Assembly (NCBI GenBank): GCA_010645155.1
Contig: JAAGOF010000064.1
Coordinates: forward strand, 1,400,123-1,464,122
Origin: Tigriopus japonicus
Taxonomy: Eukaryota; Arthropoda; Copepoda; Harpacticoida; Harpacticidae
DNA: 64,000 nucleotides
Direction: 5' to 3'
Shown: in pieces, positions 37,801 to 52,800 of the stretch
Position numbering within the stretch: position 1 is the first letter of the stretch
Layout of the letters: each line of letters begins with the position of its first letter
Program-made: the position numbers and the translations under genes
Notes under the pieces: model-generated
Told to the model about the DNA's origin: nothing
Database searches by the model: none
Seen by the model: the letters and a program-made list of their open reading frames with translations, nothing else

Positions 37801-40800
37801 TGGAAGAGTATACTTATCTTGAGGTTTGTTCAAATATTCCGCATGTTACGACCAAACTAAAATTAGAGTATACTCAAGCGCAATTATAGTATACTAAACA
37901 CCACGAATTAGATGCGTTAACATGCGACCCAAATTCTCTTGAACTGGTTTGGTTGAAAGTGTTCGAATCGAGGAGGATGTTCTCAAAACTGGCAGTCCAA
38001 ATGGTTGCTCATAAAAGACCTACCGAAAAAGGGGTTACTACCCGTTATGTTCTATCCAGATCACATTCGGTTGAACTAGTCGTACCACATATTTATTTAA
38101 GTGGCGAATCCAACAGGTTTCTCTTCATTCATTTCATCTTGATCCTGAACATTTCACGGAGAGGTCCTCCATTCGACCCGATTTAAGATATCTCGTATTT
38201 TAAAGTTACGACAATGTGAAAGCTTTGGGTTCGTGCAAAAATGCATTCCAATATTTGTGACTGTCAGAGATTTTCCATATTATTACTGAAAAATCTTCTT
38301 CTTGAAGTTGATTTTCAATTATTCCTCCAAAAGGCTTAAGCTTGAACTCGGAGAGAGGAAAATCCATCCCAAGGACGAATGAAATTTCAGTTTTTGGCGT
38401 TAGTGAGAAGTTTTATGGAGGTACAGAGAAAGTTGGGAGTGAGTTACTCGTACTTTTTTGCATTGGTAGAGTGCAGCGTTCACCTGGGAAGTGGAAGACC
38501 CCATCCCAAAGGTAAACAAATGCCTAACGGTTTAACTAGCACGTTTTGTGCGTGACGTTGGGATCGGATATCTTCCATCCATCTACCCATCTCTTAAGGA
38601 CTCGAGAGTGCAACTTGATTTGGAACCGATTCAAGGTCGTTTTAAGCGACCTTACGACTAGGATCTGTGCTTCTCCTTCTCAAGGTAGTGCCCGCTTGCT
38701 CGGAAAGGTCGTATTCATATTTGCTTAGCGTCTTCATGAGAAGCTTCGCGGAATTCACTCGAGAGAAAGAGAGAGCTTCGAGAGCCCTTTTCCCTGGAAC
38801 TCGAGTGACTCTTCAGTTAGCTTCATATCCATCCTAAGTGCTTGAATTCTCAAGTTCAGAGGGAGGAAATCACCTTAGTCTTGAAATCTGGGACTTGCAC
38901 TTTCGTTTCGCACAAATCCGGCCTTCATTATGGCAACCTTTCTCGCCATCTTCAGTTTCACAGATTCACGGTTCCTCAACTTTAATGCGGATAAAGAGAT
39001 GTGTTCAACGAGCAAATGATGAACTAACCAACCCTTGCTGGGCTCGTTCCAGGGATCTAACCAAGTCTTAAAAGGCTTTAGGAAACCGCTTCCAATAGAC
39101 ACACCACGTTTAGAAATGGGCATACAGTACAAAGAAGAAAAATTATTATCGTCTTAAGGTACGCTTTTAATGAGAGAGACAAGAAGAGGATAGCGTCATT
39201 AGATTGATAAGGATGGCTTGGCTCGTTTCATCTCTTAACTGTCCCATTATGGGACTTTGTCTTGTCCATTGAAGTGTTAAATATGAATTCCGTGGAAATA
39301 AGAGGTGACAGTTTCAATGGGATCTCAAGGACACCTCTCTCCTTTCCAGCTAGTTTTAGGCAAGCCCCAAGCACAAACTCAAGGCCAAAGTCTTAAGAAC
39401 ATTGGTTTAAATCCCAAAATTCGTATTTTCGAATCGTGTTGAAATGGGGTAATTTGGCCAGTGCTCTGTCTGTCCTTTTGCTTTACGGATTTTTTCGAAC
39501 TTTAAAACCCGATTCGAAGCTAGGCATCCTCGTGAAGGCCAGAGAATGTACCATAGCCAAGTGGAAAGCACTCCAAGAATTTAATTTACATTAATTCCGA
39601 AGAGCTTTCATACTCGTCCCATAATGGCAACTGACATTCCAGAATTCGTGGATGCATTGGCAGTAAAATCTCTGCCTTCAATATAATAGAACGCGTTTTA
39701 TAGGACCCAGGACCAGCCTGATATTTTACCATGATATATAATTCTTGATATCGTTCAATATGAGGGCCGAGGAATGTACGATATGCAAAAAAGAAAACCG
39801 AAAGGTGAAAACTACGGCATCATTTGTGCACTTCCGCCGTTGAAAATGTGATGCCCAAAAGAATAGGTATGGTCTTCATTGAAGTGTGATCAAAATTCTT
39901 GAGCTATCCCTTCGTTCGTTGTGCTCGCCCCTGTCCTTTCCTTCCTCTTTCCGGAGATATTTGCATTCAGAGGATGATCTCGGGTGTCTATCGGAAAGTC
40001 AATTGACTTTAATAGAAAACTTGGACATTTCCTTGGACAGGATGGGAAATACCAGGCTGATTGTAAAAAACACATCAGCAAATTGATATGTCAATGCAGC
40101 ACAACTGCAAGACTTCGGTGGTTGCTTCTTCTATTTCAAGGACGTTTCTTTCCAACGTGGTCGCCTGAGCTGAATTGTGTTTTTTGAAGAGGAAGAACAA
40201 TTCAAAAGACGGCCACGTTAACAGCATAATCAACATCATTTTTCCTCTCAAAGTTAGCCGAGAAAAATCTCCAACCAGTTTTTAAGGGCCCACAAATTGG
40301 ATCCACTTTTTGGAAAAGCCTCCTTGGTCTTGTTGGTGTGGTCGCCGAGGTTTGGTTTGACTGTCCCTTCTCGCCCAACCGTACTTAATACCGTCAGTCA
40401 GTCAGTTAGTCAGTCAGCCCGTCCGTCCGTCCGTTCAGTGCTACTATGGTGTTCCTTTAAAGTCGCTTTAGCCGACTACATGGACCTTGAAGGCTCTTGA
40501 GATGAGTGGGGAAGGATAATTTTATGGCCTTGTCTGTCGTGTCGCCAGATTTTGGAACCAAAATCACATTGACCGCCAACTTGATTGAACCAGCTTTGAG
40601 GGGGGGGGGGACCTTACGCCCATGGGTGGGTGGTGATGATTCGGTCGAAATTTTGCACAAACTACGAGTAAAGACTGCCAAGGCATTCTAATAGTATGAA
40701 AATGAATCCTCGCCAAGGCCATCCAAGGTCAATAGACGGTCATTGGAATAATGAAAGAGATTTTGCGCCAAGGTTAAAAGGTTATCTAATCTTAGGTCGG

Positions 40801-43800
40801 GGTGATAAAATTGATGACCATTTTTTAGAGGTCACGTAAGCTTGGACCACGAGGTGGCACAAATCTTGTTGGCCGAGGGCGATGCTAAACCGACAATCCA
40901 TCCTGATTCACGACACCAGACAACTAATCCGTGATGACGACAATCCCAATCGAATTGGACGGTTTCTCCCTAGGGATTAATTAGGTCTAGATCCATGGAG
41001 AATCCTCCCGGTCGGCTCTCGCCATCTTTGTATACTGATTCTAATCAGAACCTTAGAGGCGGTAACATTGCGAAATCGGCTGGACCAATGACTTATTGTT
41101 CCTTTGAATGGCACTGATGACCCTTTCATGAGTCCCCCCATCAGTCCCGTTACAAAGCAGAATGATCGAATTCTTTTCATCTCTGACCTCTTTCTGTCGT
41201 AGCTTCTGCACCTTGACCGAATTCCGGACATTTTTTTTCCTTTGAGGTCGAAACAAGGAAACAGTAATAAAGCGAATAAAGATAATTTTTGCCGTTCCCC
41301 TCTTGCATCCTTGATTAGAATGTCAGTCCCTCGGGCAATGTATTACTGAACTAATATGAGTATGTACGTACACAGGCACTTGCGCATGGACCAGTTCAAA
41401 CATAATTCAGCTCAAGGCGCCACCAACCCTTCTCTCAAGGTCAAGTGCGGTGGTAAAAATGCATTCGATGAGAAAGATTTCCCCATTTGAAAATCGTTTG
41501 GCATCTCGTTCGGTTCCGTTGCCAAGGTAAACATCTTCCTCTCTGCAACTTGCTTTTCTAAAAGGATTTTGAGGTTTTGGCCCCATCCGCTAGCTTGGGC
41601 CATGACTTGAGCTTGTGTCCGAGAAAGGGTAGTATATTAGCCGGAATGCAAATCCACATCTCATCAGGCCTAGATTAATGAAGGGTCAAAAGGTGATGAG
41701 CCCCATTTAGAGCAAATGACCCAGGGAACGGATAGACGACCTCTTCATGGAATAATGAAGTGCCTTCTAGTGGATGAGCTTGAAGAAGGGTGGGCCAAGA
41801 GCGAAAGAGAGCGAGAGGAAAATGGATTGGATTTCTGGTGACCTTGTAGTCGGATCTTCCCCGGAACAAAGTTTTGTTCCATTCTTATGGAAATTACCCT
41901 CATTGAGGAAGTTAACCGTGGTTGGTTGGTTGCTTAACCGGGCGTCGCGCTGTGGTGGAGGAGAACAACATTTGCTCCTTGTTCCACCTCCAACCGATCA
42001 GACTGGAAGAGCTAACCAGACACCACATCAATGTGGGCGGGAACAAATTCGCTAAGCACGTGAGTGAGTGAGAGTGAGAGAAAGTGAGTGAGAGTAGGGC
42101 TCTCCTCGTACTTTTGGAACACAACAACCAGAACAATTGTGATGATTAATCAAGAGCGTGTTGTTAAAAGTGAAATGGCGTGGAACGTTTTTTTTTTTAA
42201 CCAGGCAAAAACGGTGGGAAAATTATTTTGGGTTTCTTTTCTAAGTCTCTTTGACTTTCAAATCAGCTTATTAACGGAAACGTGTTAAATACTACTAAGA
42301 CCCTCATATTAGATAACTCGTGGTTGAAATGAGATTACTTTTTGATTTTTGGAAGCTTGTTCCTCTTCCACTGTTTGTGTTTTCCACTCTCGAGCAAGAG
42401 CATGAAATAGCTCCATTGAGTGAGCGCGCCTCTGTGGTTTCTGACGGGACAACAAACGTGTTATTAGACCGTAGGGGCCGCTCGAGTTCAATGCAATGAA
42501 CCAACCAACCAACCACTTTCAACCCACAAATAAACACTTGCGACTTGTTTTGAAGACTTCGAGTTGTTCATAAATGCCGAGAGGAATGTCTTCCTTTCAA
42601 GCTGAAAAGAGAAGGCCACCAGAGTCTTTTGGGGAAAGAAATGAAGAGGGGAAAGAGAACTGCATAGTGTGGAACGAAGGGTGAAGGGTAATCTTCGTAA
42701 ATCAAGAGCATTGTTGGAATCTTTTTTCTAGATTTAGGTTCACAGATTAACCGAATGGGCCTATTTCCATAAATTGGAAATAAATTTTCGCTTTGTTGCC
42801 CTCGGAAGCTCGTTATCCTGGCAAATTGAGCCCATGTTCATTTCATGATACGATGGAAGAAAAGATTCTTCAACAAACTGATACGGATCGTGAGCTTCTC
42901 AACCCGTTCGTCGTTCCTTTTGATTCTCTGTTTTGCTCCGAGGAGGAAGCAAAAACCGTGAGAAAACAGACCGTGCCCTGCCATAAGGTTCTCTGTGTTA
43001 GGGTTGAAGGATCTTACTTTTTGCCGACTTTCAAATTGAGTTGTGGAACAACTTGTTTTGTTGATGGGGTCAACATGAACTTGAATCACTTTGTTCTCTG
43101 TTAACCTCGACACACACTAAACCGATATATATTAAGTATGATTGCTTTAATGAGCTTTCCACTCACATGTTTCGATCTTGAAGTCCTAAAGTGCTCGTAC
43201 ATTCTCAAAAGCATGTTGTCATCAAACTTCAGACACTCTGATGTGTCGTTCATCCACCTAAGTTGCTCGTAGGCGTATCAATAATGTTCGATTGAGTATG
43301 GTAGGCTTATTTTAGTACACTACTTAAACCCACAACTCTCAAGGGAATGTATTCCATTCCGTGTATTAGAGAGTGTACCGTGAATGTGAGTGTGTTGGTG
43401 TGTGGCTCTATAAGCTATGTCTGTGTTCCATTCCACCAATCCGATTTGGAGAACCTTGAACCATTTACCCTCTGAGCTCGCACGGTATCCCTCCCACCAA
43501 TGCTAGCCAGTAATATGAACAAGGCTTTCTTGATCCACACTTATGTTTTGACAACGTCAATTGTTTCTTTGCATGTCCTTCACTTCCACCTCCCAATTTT
43601 GGGATCCGAATTCTCCAAATTGTTCCATGCCCAATCCAGCCAGCCCTTTGGCAATGTCGGCCGATGACAGCTTAGTAAATATTGTTTCCGACGTGGTGTC
43701 GCAGCCACGCTCGAGAAAAAGACCCAAGAAGATGGATACGGCAATGAACTTTGCACTCCTTATTTTAAAAGCTCAAGGACGTTCTTGGACTCACAATTCT

Positions 43801-46800
43801 TATGAACTCCGATTCTAGAGTGATCCATTAGGAGAGTACACCTAATTACCTCGACCGGTCTGTTGTGCTAAACCTTGCCTTTGCCATCATATCATTAGTT
43901 GAGCCCGCGGTTGGAGTTTCCTCGGTAAATTTCGTGTTCAGTGGAGGGCAAAAAGTCTTTCAGGATTTCAATGGAGCGTAAACTCCACAAGTGGATATAA
44001 GAAGTAGTCGAAGAACTACTATAGTAGTGGTAGACGCGGTTGTTGTTGCACGTTTTCCAGGCCTTGGTAGGCATGATCGTGCTTGGTCTTCAAAAAAATG
44101 GAAAAGGAAAAGAGTGGTTTGAGAATATCGCTCTCCTTGTGTGAGTGACGGTGGTGAACTTGGAAGAAAGAAATTGCAAGGCAAAAGTAAAGCATGTCTC
44201 TAGGTCCTCATTTCTGATGTGACTGGCTGAGGCTGAGGATGTGAATAATGTCTTTCTCAGGCAGTCTGTCGCTCGATTGCACAGCAACTAAAGTCGAGCG
44301 CCAATTCAAATCCTATGGATTGAATCCCAAGAATTTCATGAATGATGAACTGTTGTAGAAAGTTTAAAATACGCAAAATGCGGAATTCCGAAAAGCTTTG
44401 AAGTGAGTTGGAAATTCTCAAATTTCAAGTCCAACTGAACCAGCTAATGATGCACTTGGAGGGAAAATAAGCCATCATGTTGTTCGGCTTTGCATCTAGC
44501 GGCCTTTGCTGAACCCAGAGTAGTTTGAAAAAGGGTGTTCCAGAGCAATCGAACCTGGATATGGTTTATTTACAATTTTAAATTTCAACCATCCCCAGGT
44601 TCAAAATCATTGGGCCGTGCAATATGATAACACTACTTGTGTTTAGATTGAGAAACAATTGTCATAAGGCTATTATCAGTGCCACTCACTCTTCGGCAAA
44701 ACGTTATCAACTTTTTTCATAATATTATTTTTTTTAAATAAAATAAAAATGTGTGATTTTGAAAATATAGCACCTCTGCAAAGAAATCTAACCATCAAGG
44801 AATGTACCTTACGTGTTGCCAAAGAGTGGCATAAAAAACATTAGCTGCCAACCATGTCTCGATCTGACCATAACCGGCGCTGATCACTGATTTTTGAACC
44901 AATTTTAGACCAAAAACAAGTTCAAATCCAGGTCCTAGTAATAACCTAACACCCCTGTTTTAAAACTTGAATATTTCTAAATTCTCAAGAATTGAATTTG
45001 AACTTGGGGATTGTTGAAATTGAAAATGAACAATATCCAGGTTGAAGTGCTCTAGAACGCCCCTTATACAGTATACTATTACCCAGTCTTTGAAAGGTAC
45101 ACAAGGAACAAATGCTATGTGCTAATCGTTTCTGCCCCGGGTCATTGGTCCGGGTTCGTTCCGCTTGACGAGACTCCTGACGCTTTCTTTGGCGCCCCTG
45201 AGATAAGGTAAGATTAGTAGCAAACTGTAGCATTTCGGTCAGGAGCGAACAGAAGGAGAACGAGGACCGAAGCTTTTTGGATGTCATCATCGTCTTGAGT
45301 GTTTTGTAAGTTTTTAGACAGGAGAGGAAATGATCCAAGTTTTGAGGGCAGAACTACTTCTTTTTTGCCTAGAAGCATTATACGGCGCCGACTTATACGA
45401 AGAGATGTGCCTTCTTGTGCCTGGAAACAAGGCAACTAGTTCCCAGAGCCTCGAGTGAGAGAAAAAAGTGAGAACCTTTGGTGGTGTTGGGTGGTGGTAG
45501 AGTTGGTAGTAGCTAAAACGGGGGTTCGTTCCATTGCTGCTGGAGATGGTGGTATCGGTGGGAACTTAAGACCTTAATTTGGCGAGTAGCCTTCCACGTT
45601 TAGTGAGCAAGGTCGACGGCGAAATAGCAATATGATCCCAAGATAGATTAGTGGGTTGCAACAAAATTTGGTGCCTCCCCACTTTTCCCGAACTTGAAGC
45701 TTAGGCGCAATTTGCTCAAAGTCCATGGTCATACATTTTAGGGGATTATTTAAATAAGCCAAAATCTCGAAAAATCCGGACTACTAAACAAGATTGATTT
45801 GAACGAATGAATTAGTTGAATGCGTCATGAGAGCGGAGAAAATTAAATACAAGTAGTGCTTCGTTGGATTTGTGAGACACAAAAATCCTCGCTTCCTTTA
45901 GGGTGGATCTTGAGAACGGATTTTCACATGACCTCTGAACCAAAGTCTATGTACCTTCAACCACTCACTCATTGGATGGTGGTTCAATTGCATAGCTCAG
46001 CAACTCTACATACTGTAAATCTACTTGTGTTAGAGAGAAGATGGATTCATGATGAGATTTATGATTTTCCGAGCACATTTTGTACGCTATCTCGCGTTCA
46101 TTGAACCCTCAGCCACTGAAGATGGACAAAAATGCTGGTTACAATTTAGCCTTCAATTTCTGTCTCGACGTTTCTACTGAAAGACCCTGCGCATTCTCTC
46201 ATCAGGGCAATGCTCTATATATGCCGGCTTATTATCTGTTATTACTCTTATTAGGCATTTTCCGAGTTCTTCTCGCTTTGGGAACACTATATTTCATGCA
46301 AATGATGAATACCGAATTGACAAGAATTCCCATGAGCTTCCGAAAAGGCGAAGGAAAGCGCGCCATATTCCGTCAAGAAATGCAAATGGCTTAATTTGGC
46401 GTAAAATTGATTGACCTCGAGCGCGTCATGTGACTAATGTTGACCATGACTATTCAAATGGACATTGGAGTCAACTACAGATGAGTTTTTCCATGCCCTC
46501 ACTCACACACTCATTCTAGCTCTTTGGACGAGTTGAACGTTCAAAGATTAGATTCATCCGCTAATGATACCCCTTGAGGCATGATTATTCGGCCTTATGA
46601 ATCTCAAGTCCATCATTTTATCTCCAAGTACATCAATTCTTGGGTGTAATGACGTCAAATTGCTCGACTTTGACAATACCAAATCTTGGTGATTAATGAA
46701 TGGCTTGGAATCATGCATCCATTTAGATCATGTGAATAAACTGAATATTCTTGAAAAGGACGCGTCTACTTTAGAACCAAAAGTTGAACGCAAACATATT

Positions 46801-49800
46801 AATTTGGAAAAATTGAAATTTCAATTTAGCCGCATCTCAGTCGAAAAAAAGTTTTCCTCGGACAGATTTTGCCCCCTTATCCCAAACTTTTCTTCCCCTT
46901 CTTAAACAGCGTCAATCTTTGGAGGGCAGAGATTTCTCGAGTGAAAAATGTCCAGGTTTATCTTGAATCCTTGTAAACGCTCCAATAGGGATTTCGTGAA
47001 CGACCTTGCTTCTCGGACATTTTTGAGGTCAGAATTGTTGAAACGAACCGAGAAAGTTGTTTGTTTCTATTTGTCTTCGAGGAGTCGGTCGTCGGATCTA
47101 ACCTTGAAATGCAGTTTCTTGCACCAAAATCGAACCGCCCCAAGTGAAATAGAGAGCGAAACAAACTTCTTGCCCTTCATCTGAATCTCTTGAGGGTGTC
47201 AGTGGAAAAGAAAAGAGATGGCCTTAATTGCTCAGTACGAGAGAAAGCTTGCATACTTCGTTCCGAGGCCTTCTCTTGTTGGACGAGCTAATTGGATGCG
47301 AATTCAGAGTGCATCCGTCTCTCAGTCTTTCTGACATTCGAGGTTTCTGCTCTTGGTCTCGTCAAGAATGGCTCCTTTTTTCTTGGTTTGTTCTCGCACG
47401 GTTAACTTGACGAAAAGAAGGAAGCAGTGTCTTTCTTCAATAGACGCTAATTGTTTGGTGATTCATTGTTCAAATTTGATGACCAGGACAATGGCTGGAA
47501 GTGGCTCATTGGTTCAAGATTACTTTTTTATCTTTGTGATTCTCTTGATTCGTTTTAGATGCATCAAATCTTCAAGGACCACGGTTTATTACACCTCCAT
47601 CTGCGGCATCAGGCTCTATTGTGGGGGAGGGAAGAACCAAGATTCTGCAATGCCAAGCTTTGGGTAAGTGCTTTACTATTGCTATGAATACATGTCTGGA
47701 CACCTGGCTTGAAAAAGTGCTTGGTTAATTATGGTGTTTTTTTTTCTACGCATATGGTACGTAGATATCTTTGAATTATGTGCCAAGGTGGAATGCCAAA
47801 TTTGAAATTTCGAGAATTCTCAAGTTACACATACTTGAAGACCCCTGTTGAAGTCCCAAAAGAAACTTTTCATTGACAAATAACATTTTGGATTAATTTC
47901 TAAAGTTATAACCAGAGAGCACAATTTTTAGTGGTTGAAAAACGACAAATAAAGTCGACTTTTTAGTTACCCGTTTTTGACAAAATAGTTTAAACAGGCT
48001 GAAATAATCGGATAAAGTTAAAATTATAAAAGTAAGGGAAATCTTTAGTTTTCTGAAATCCATAAAGAATTCGAAACGAGTTAAAAAAGAAAGTAGGATA
48101 CAAAATATGTTTATTTCCAGAAAAAAATGTGCAAAATAGTTGGAAAAGCGCTCAAAATAACGAAAAATAGTTTGAATTTTTCAAAAATAGGAAAACGGTC
48201 AAAATTTATATTTTCCGCTCACTAGTGTGAAATGGAGAAGAGGTCATTGTATGCACTTTTAGTTTTGTTTCATTCTCCTTCATTGTCTGTGATTTGATGT
48301 TTTGGATTTCAAGTCTCTAAAAAATGGAATTGCCATTCTTCTTTTTGTCGTCTAAACTCGTCTTTTCATCGCACCAATGAAAAGAGTAGCAAAAAAGTTG
48401 ATCAATATTGCGTCATATCCTTCATGTTCCATTGTGAGTGATCCTAAGTAGGATCTTGCACCCATTTTTAGTTCCCTTTTTTTCATCCATTTACTTGAAG
48501 TGTCTCGCACAAAGCAATTTGCGGACAACATAAAGCCTTTAATCACTGCAATTCACTGAGCAAGCCATTAATTACTGTTAGATTTAGGTAACATCATTGA
48601 GAACTGACGTACTATTGACATCTTTTTCACCAATAAGTCCCAAGAGCTTCAAGAGATGTACATTAGGTGGGTACATTCCCCCAATGCCAAGGTTAATCAC
48701 CTCGTTGAAGGGTCTTATGTGTATGTATTCGATGATTCCGCAGAGGAATTGATTCCTCGCGTGGAAACCATTCATTAGCTCAGATGGGAAACTATTTGAG
48801 TGAAAATGGAATATTGAACAATATCATTAGTGCAGAGGGAAAATTATGTCTTCAACCTCACTATGTGCTTAAGTGAAAGATTTCAAAGACAGAAATGAAA
48901 GCGTCAATGACGTCCGACAATATCGTAATTTCGTTTTGCGTGTTTAGTTTTTCGAGAGAAAATCTTTCCTCTACTCTAATTTATGAGTCTTGATTAGTCA
49001 GTTGCAAGACGGATGTGAGAAAGGTCGGGCAGTATTTCATAGACCATTGCTTTTCATTGCCTCAGAATACTACAGGATATTATGCATCAACAAATGTCTG
49101 GGACAATTTACGAGCCTCTCTGGCCTTGTTTGAAAAGATCTATATTCTCAGTGAATAGTAAGTGCATTTCATTTTATGAAGGTTGCTTGGCCTTTATTCC
49201 TTGCTTAGTCGGGGACACGTACCTTGAAATTCCTTGTATGAAGGGAACATAACTTCAGTAGGCTTGAAGAATGAGAGTAAGAGAGAGGAGACCCGTTTCG
49301 AATCCTGAGATCTGAGCTTTCGACGTACTAGGAAAGAAGCATGAAAGTGCCATCAAAAAATAAAATCACAAGCCGAACTGCTTGGGTACTTCAATTCTAT
49401 TCTGAAGTTCAGGAGAAACTGAGATGAAAACATCAAGGTCGCCCTTAAGATTCGGAATTTGAATAGAAAGTTATGGGATTGCTTTCAACCGAAAATAAGC
49501 AATGAAAAGTGGCGAGAAGAAATTGTTGGCGAGATCGCCATCGGAACGTTTCTCCTTGTTCGGATTTACAGATCATGATTTGGTCGGAAAGAATAAATAC
49601 TTGGGACGACGAGCCAATAGATTCTCAAAGACCAAGTAATTGGAGCACAACTCTTCTTGATCTTGCCTTTGATTGATGTTTCGCGGTTGTTCGAACTCAT
49701 ACACATGCGTAATCTAGGCTTCAAAGGCCAATGCGAGTAATAGGCAGAATGCACTAGATGACATGATTCCTTTCAAGAGGCCAATTGCTAGGGCCTCTGT

Positions 49801-52800
49801 GAAGTCCTACCTCCATTTCTGACGGAGTACCTGAACCGAAAAGCTGTTTTGCTTGCTGAATACTCTCAAAGTGTCACAATACCCTGTGTTGCTGTTCATC
49901 CCATGAGACCTGGTGCATTGCATTTCCTTACTGACGTCCTCCTGCCGTCCATAGGTTTCAGGGACCATCGCTCCCTCTCCCCCTTGTATTTGGTGAAGAG
50001 ATCTCAATTTTCCCTCATAAAATCTGGTAGTGGCCAATAAAGAAGCCCAAGGAGCTTAAACATAAATAATCCTGGATCAAGAGAAGTGAGTGAGGGAGCT
50101 TTTCGCTCTTAGTATGTGAGAACGACGACGTCCACGAGGAGAACGTCAAGCTACACCAAATAGCCCAGCAAGCAAGGGGAAGAGGAAGAGGAAGCTAGGG
50201 GAATGAAAGAAGGTAAAAAGCCAGACGAGAACGAGAGAAAGTGAGGTGCTCTGTCGTGTCGTCAAGAGAGAGAGAAAATGACGGATCCATCAATTGGATC
50301 AACCACACGTTTACTTTAGGGCTCAAAGTAGAAGAACACTAAAGACAAAAGCTAGCCAGTAGGCAATCAGTCCGGTGGACAAGTACTGCGTTGGTAGGTT
50401 CTAGCCAGAGCACAGGGGTAAAACTTATGGGATCGTGAACTGGCAGCTTTGATTGAGATCCTTTTAAAACTGGGAATCGATCAAGGACTTCAAAGGCTAG
50501 GAAGTGAAGGCGATTTTGAGTCGATCCTTGTGCTCACTGCAATCAAATTGGAAAAGAGGGAAGAAAGGAGGCCATAGAGATATTGGGGGGCATCATTCAC
50601 TCCTTAACCTTGGTAACGTTCATGGGAGAATGGTTCGATTATTTAAAGGAGCCACTAGCTTGCCTGCGGGACGCTTACGGTCAGTTCATCTGTGGAAATT
50701 GGATTCATTTCTCAGAAGTGACTCGGGCCCAACAGATCTATGTAGCCATAAACACACATGTCTGTTGTGAGCCAGGTTTTGCTTGTATCGTCTCATGAAA
50801 GCAAAAAACACCGACCTTTTTTCCGTTTTGAGAAACCAATTAGTTTTTACAGAGTTGTTCAGATTTTCAAAAGAAACGCGCAAAGAAGTTGGACATCTCT
50901 TGACCTCTCTCTTAGAGGAGGATGTGTAGGTGGAGCTTCTCAAGTTCTATTTGCTTTCTTCTTTCCTTAATAAAAAATGAATTTCCAATCTTTAGGACCT
51001 CCTGGGCACTCAACCCAAAAAGCATTGGTTCTTTAGATTATCCTCTCCACAGATGTTGGATTTTTTTCGTTACTTAACTCAGCCCAGACACAACTGCGTT
51101 CCTTTTAATTACGATTCATTTCTCTCTTGTTTCCAGGGTTTCCACAACCAGAATATCGTTGGATGAAAGATGGATCATTCCTGTCTGACTATACACCAGA
51201 GCACTTCTACAAGATCCAATCGATTTCCAAGGAAGATGCTGGGAACTACCAATGCTACGCCAAGAACGAGGTTGGAGTGATTGTTTCGGAAAAGATTCCC
51301 ATCACCGTTGCTTGTAAGAAATTTATAATTAAGATGAACAAACAAATCAAATGAACTCGCCTAAATTCCGTCCCTTTAGTCATGTCTCCCTTCAATGAGG
51401 AACAAGCAGAAGACATTCAAGTTAAGGCTGGTCACGCGGCAGTCTTTGACCTTCCACCCATTGAAAGTGTTCCAGCTCCTTCGGTGACTTGGCAAGCTGA
51501 AGATGATTCTTTGCTCTATGGAACAAAATACGCCACCACTGAAGACAATAAGTTTGTCATCCTCAGTGTGGATAGCTCAGATGAGAAGCGATATCGGTAA
51601 GTTTTTTTTCTGAAATTGCCAAGAACATGGTTAGAAACATGGAGTGTTAAAATTTCAGAGCTCGAGCCACCAATACTCAACTGGGGCAGGAAGAGTCGTC
51701 CACATTTATGTATTTGGAAGTGTTTGGCGACGAGGTGGATGTCGATGTTCCGCCGGAAATTATCATTCCGCCCAAAGACATGACGATTGTCAAGGGCACT
51801 CCCGTTTCGAGTCTTCAGTGTATTGCCAATGCCAAGCCATTATTCGAATTGGAACTGATTTGGTTGAAGGACGGAGTTCCCATCGAGAACTCTGGCGTGG
51901 CCTTTAATTTCAATGATCTCTGGAACCGAACCCTGAGTCTGATCCAGGCTGACTTTAGCCATGCTGGAATTTACACATGCCAAGTGCGTATGAAGACTGG
52001 GGGTCCCAAGCTCACCAAGGAAGCCAAAGTGGAGATATTGGGTAGGAAGACAACGCAGCGGTGGAAGCTCCTCACCACCACCGCCATAAAAAATGAAGAA
52101 ATATGTCCCTAATGCCCGTTTCTTTTCCATTAGAAAATCCCACATTCGCGCAAAGGCTTCCGTACGAAACCCAAGGTGAATTTGGAAAGGCTCTCACGCT
52201 GCCTTGCGATATCCAAGGCCAACCCCAGCCTAAAGTGAATTGGCTGCGGAATGGCGTGCCTTTGAGTGAAACGCCCAATCTCCGTGTGAGCGAGATGAGC
52301 AACAACTCGATTCATATCAATTTCATGCGATTGGAGGACAGTGGCATGTTCCAATGCACCGGGGAAAACCAAGCTGGAACCATCACTGGCTACACGTGGC
52401 TCAAAGTCAAGAGTAAGTGACCTTCCATGTTTGGTTTGAGAGATCCCTAAACAGATAGGAATCACGCTTTGGCCATGTTCTATAAATAGTATAAAAAAAT
52501 CCTGCTGGCTTTGTTCTAACTATTTAATCAGTCATACTTGGGCGGATACTTTTCCAAGTTCCTGATAGATGAACCGAACCTTGTATTTTTAGGTCTTTCT
52601 GTGATTTCTTATTCCATCATACTCTGAAGCACCCCTCTTGATGGAGGTGCGATCTCGATTAATCTTTGTCGTAATCAATTGGTCAAACCACTCGACCCGA
52701 ATGATAGGCATCTTTCACCTCCCCCCTGCCTATTCACACAATCCAAATCTTCATTAAGCGAAAACAAAGACAGAACCCCTCGTCTTGGACCTCCCCTATT

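Larger units (their letters stand above)
37940..44532 (+). other. sidekick coding intron 1, middle part
   Basis: Contains simple repeats (separate entries) and no recognised coding exon. Open frames here are short and overlap on both strands. Confidence 0.4.

Noticed and set aside
46080..46394. 104-codon frame with a membrane-like segment
   Set aside because: Single frame, no family signature, no splice context to sdk.
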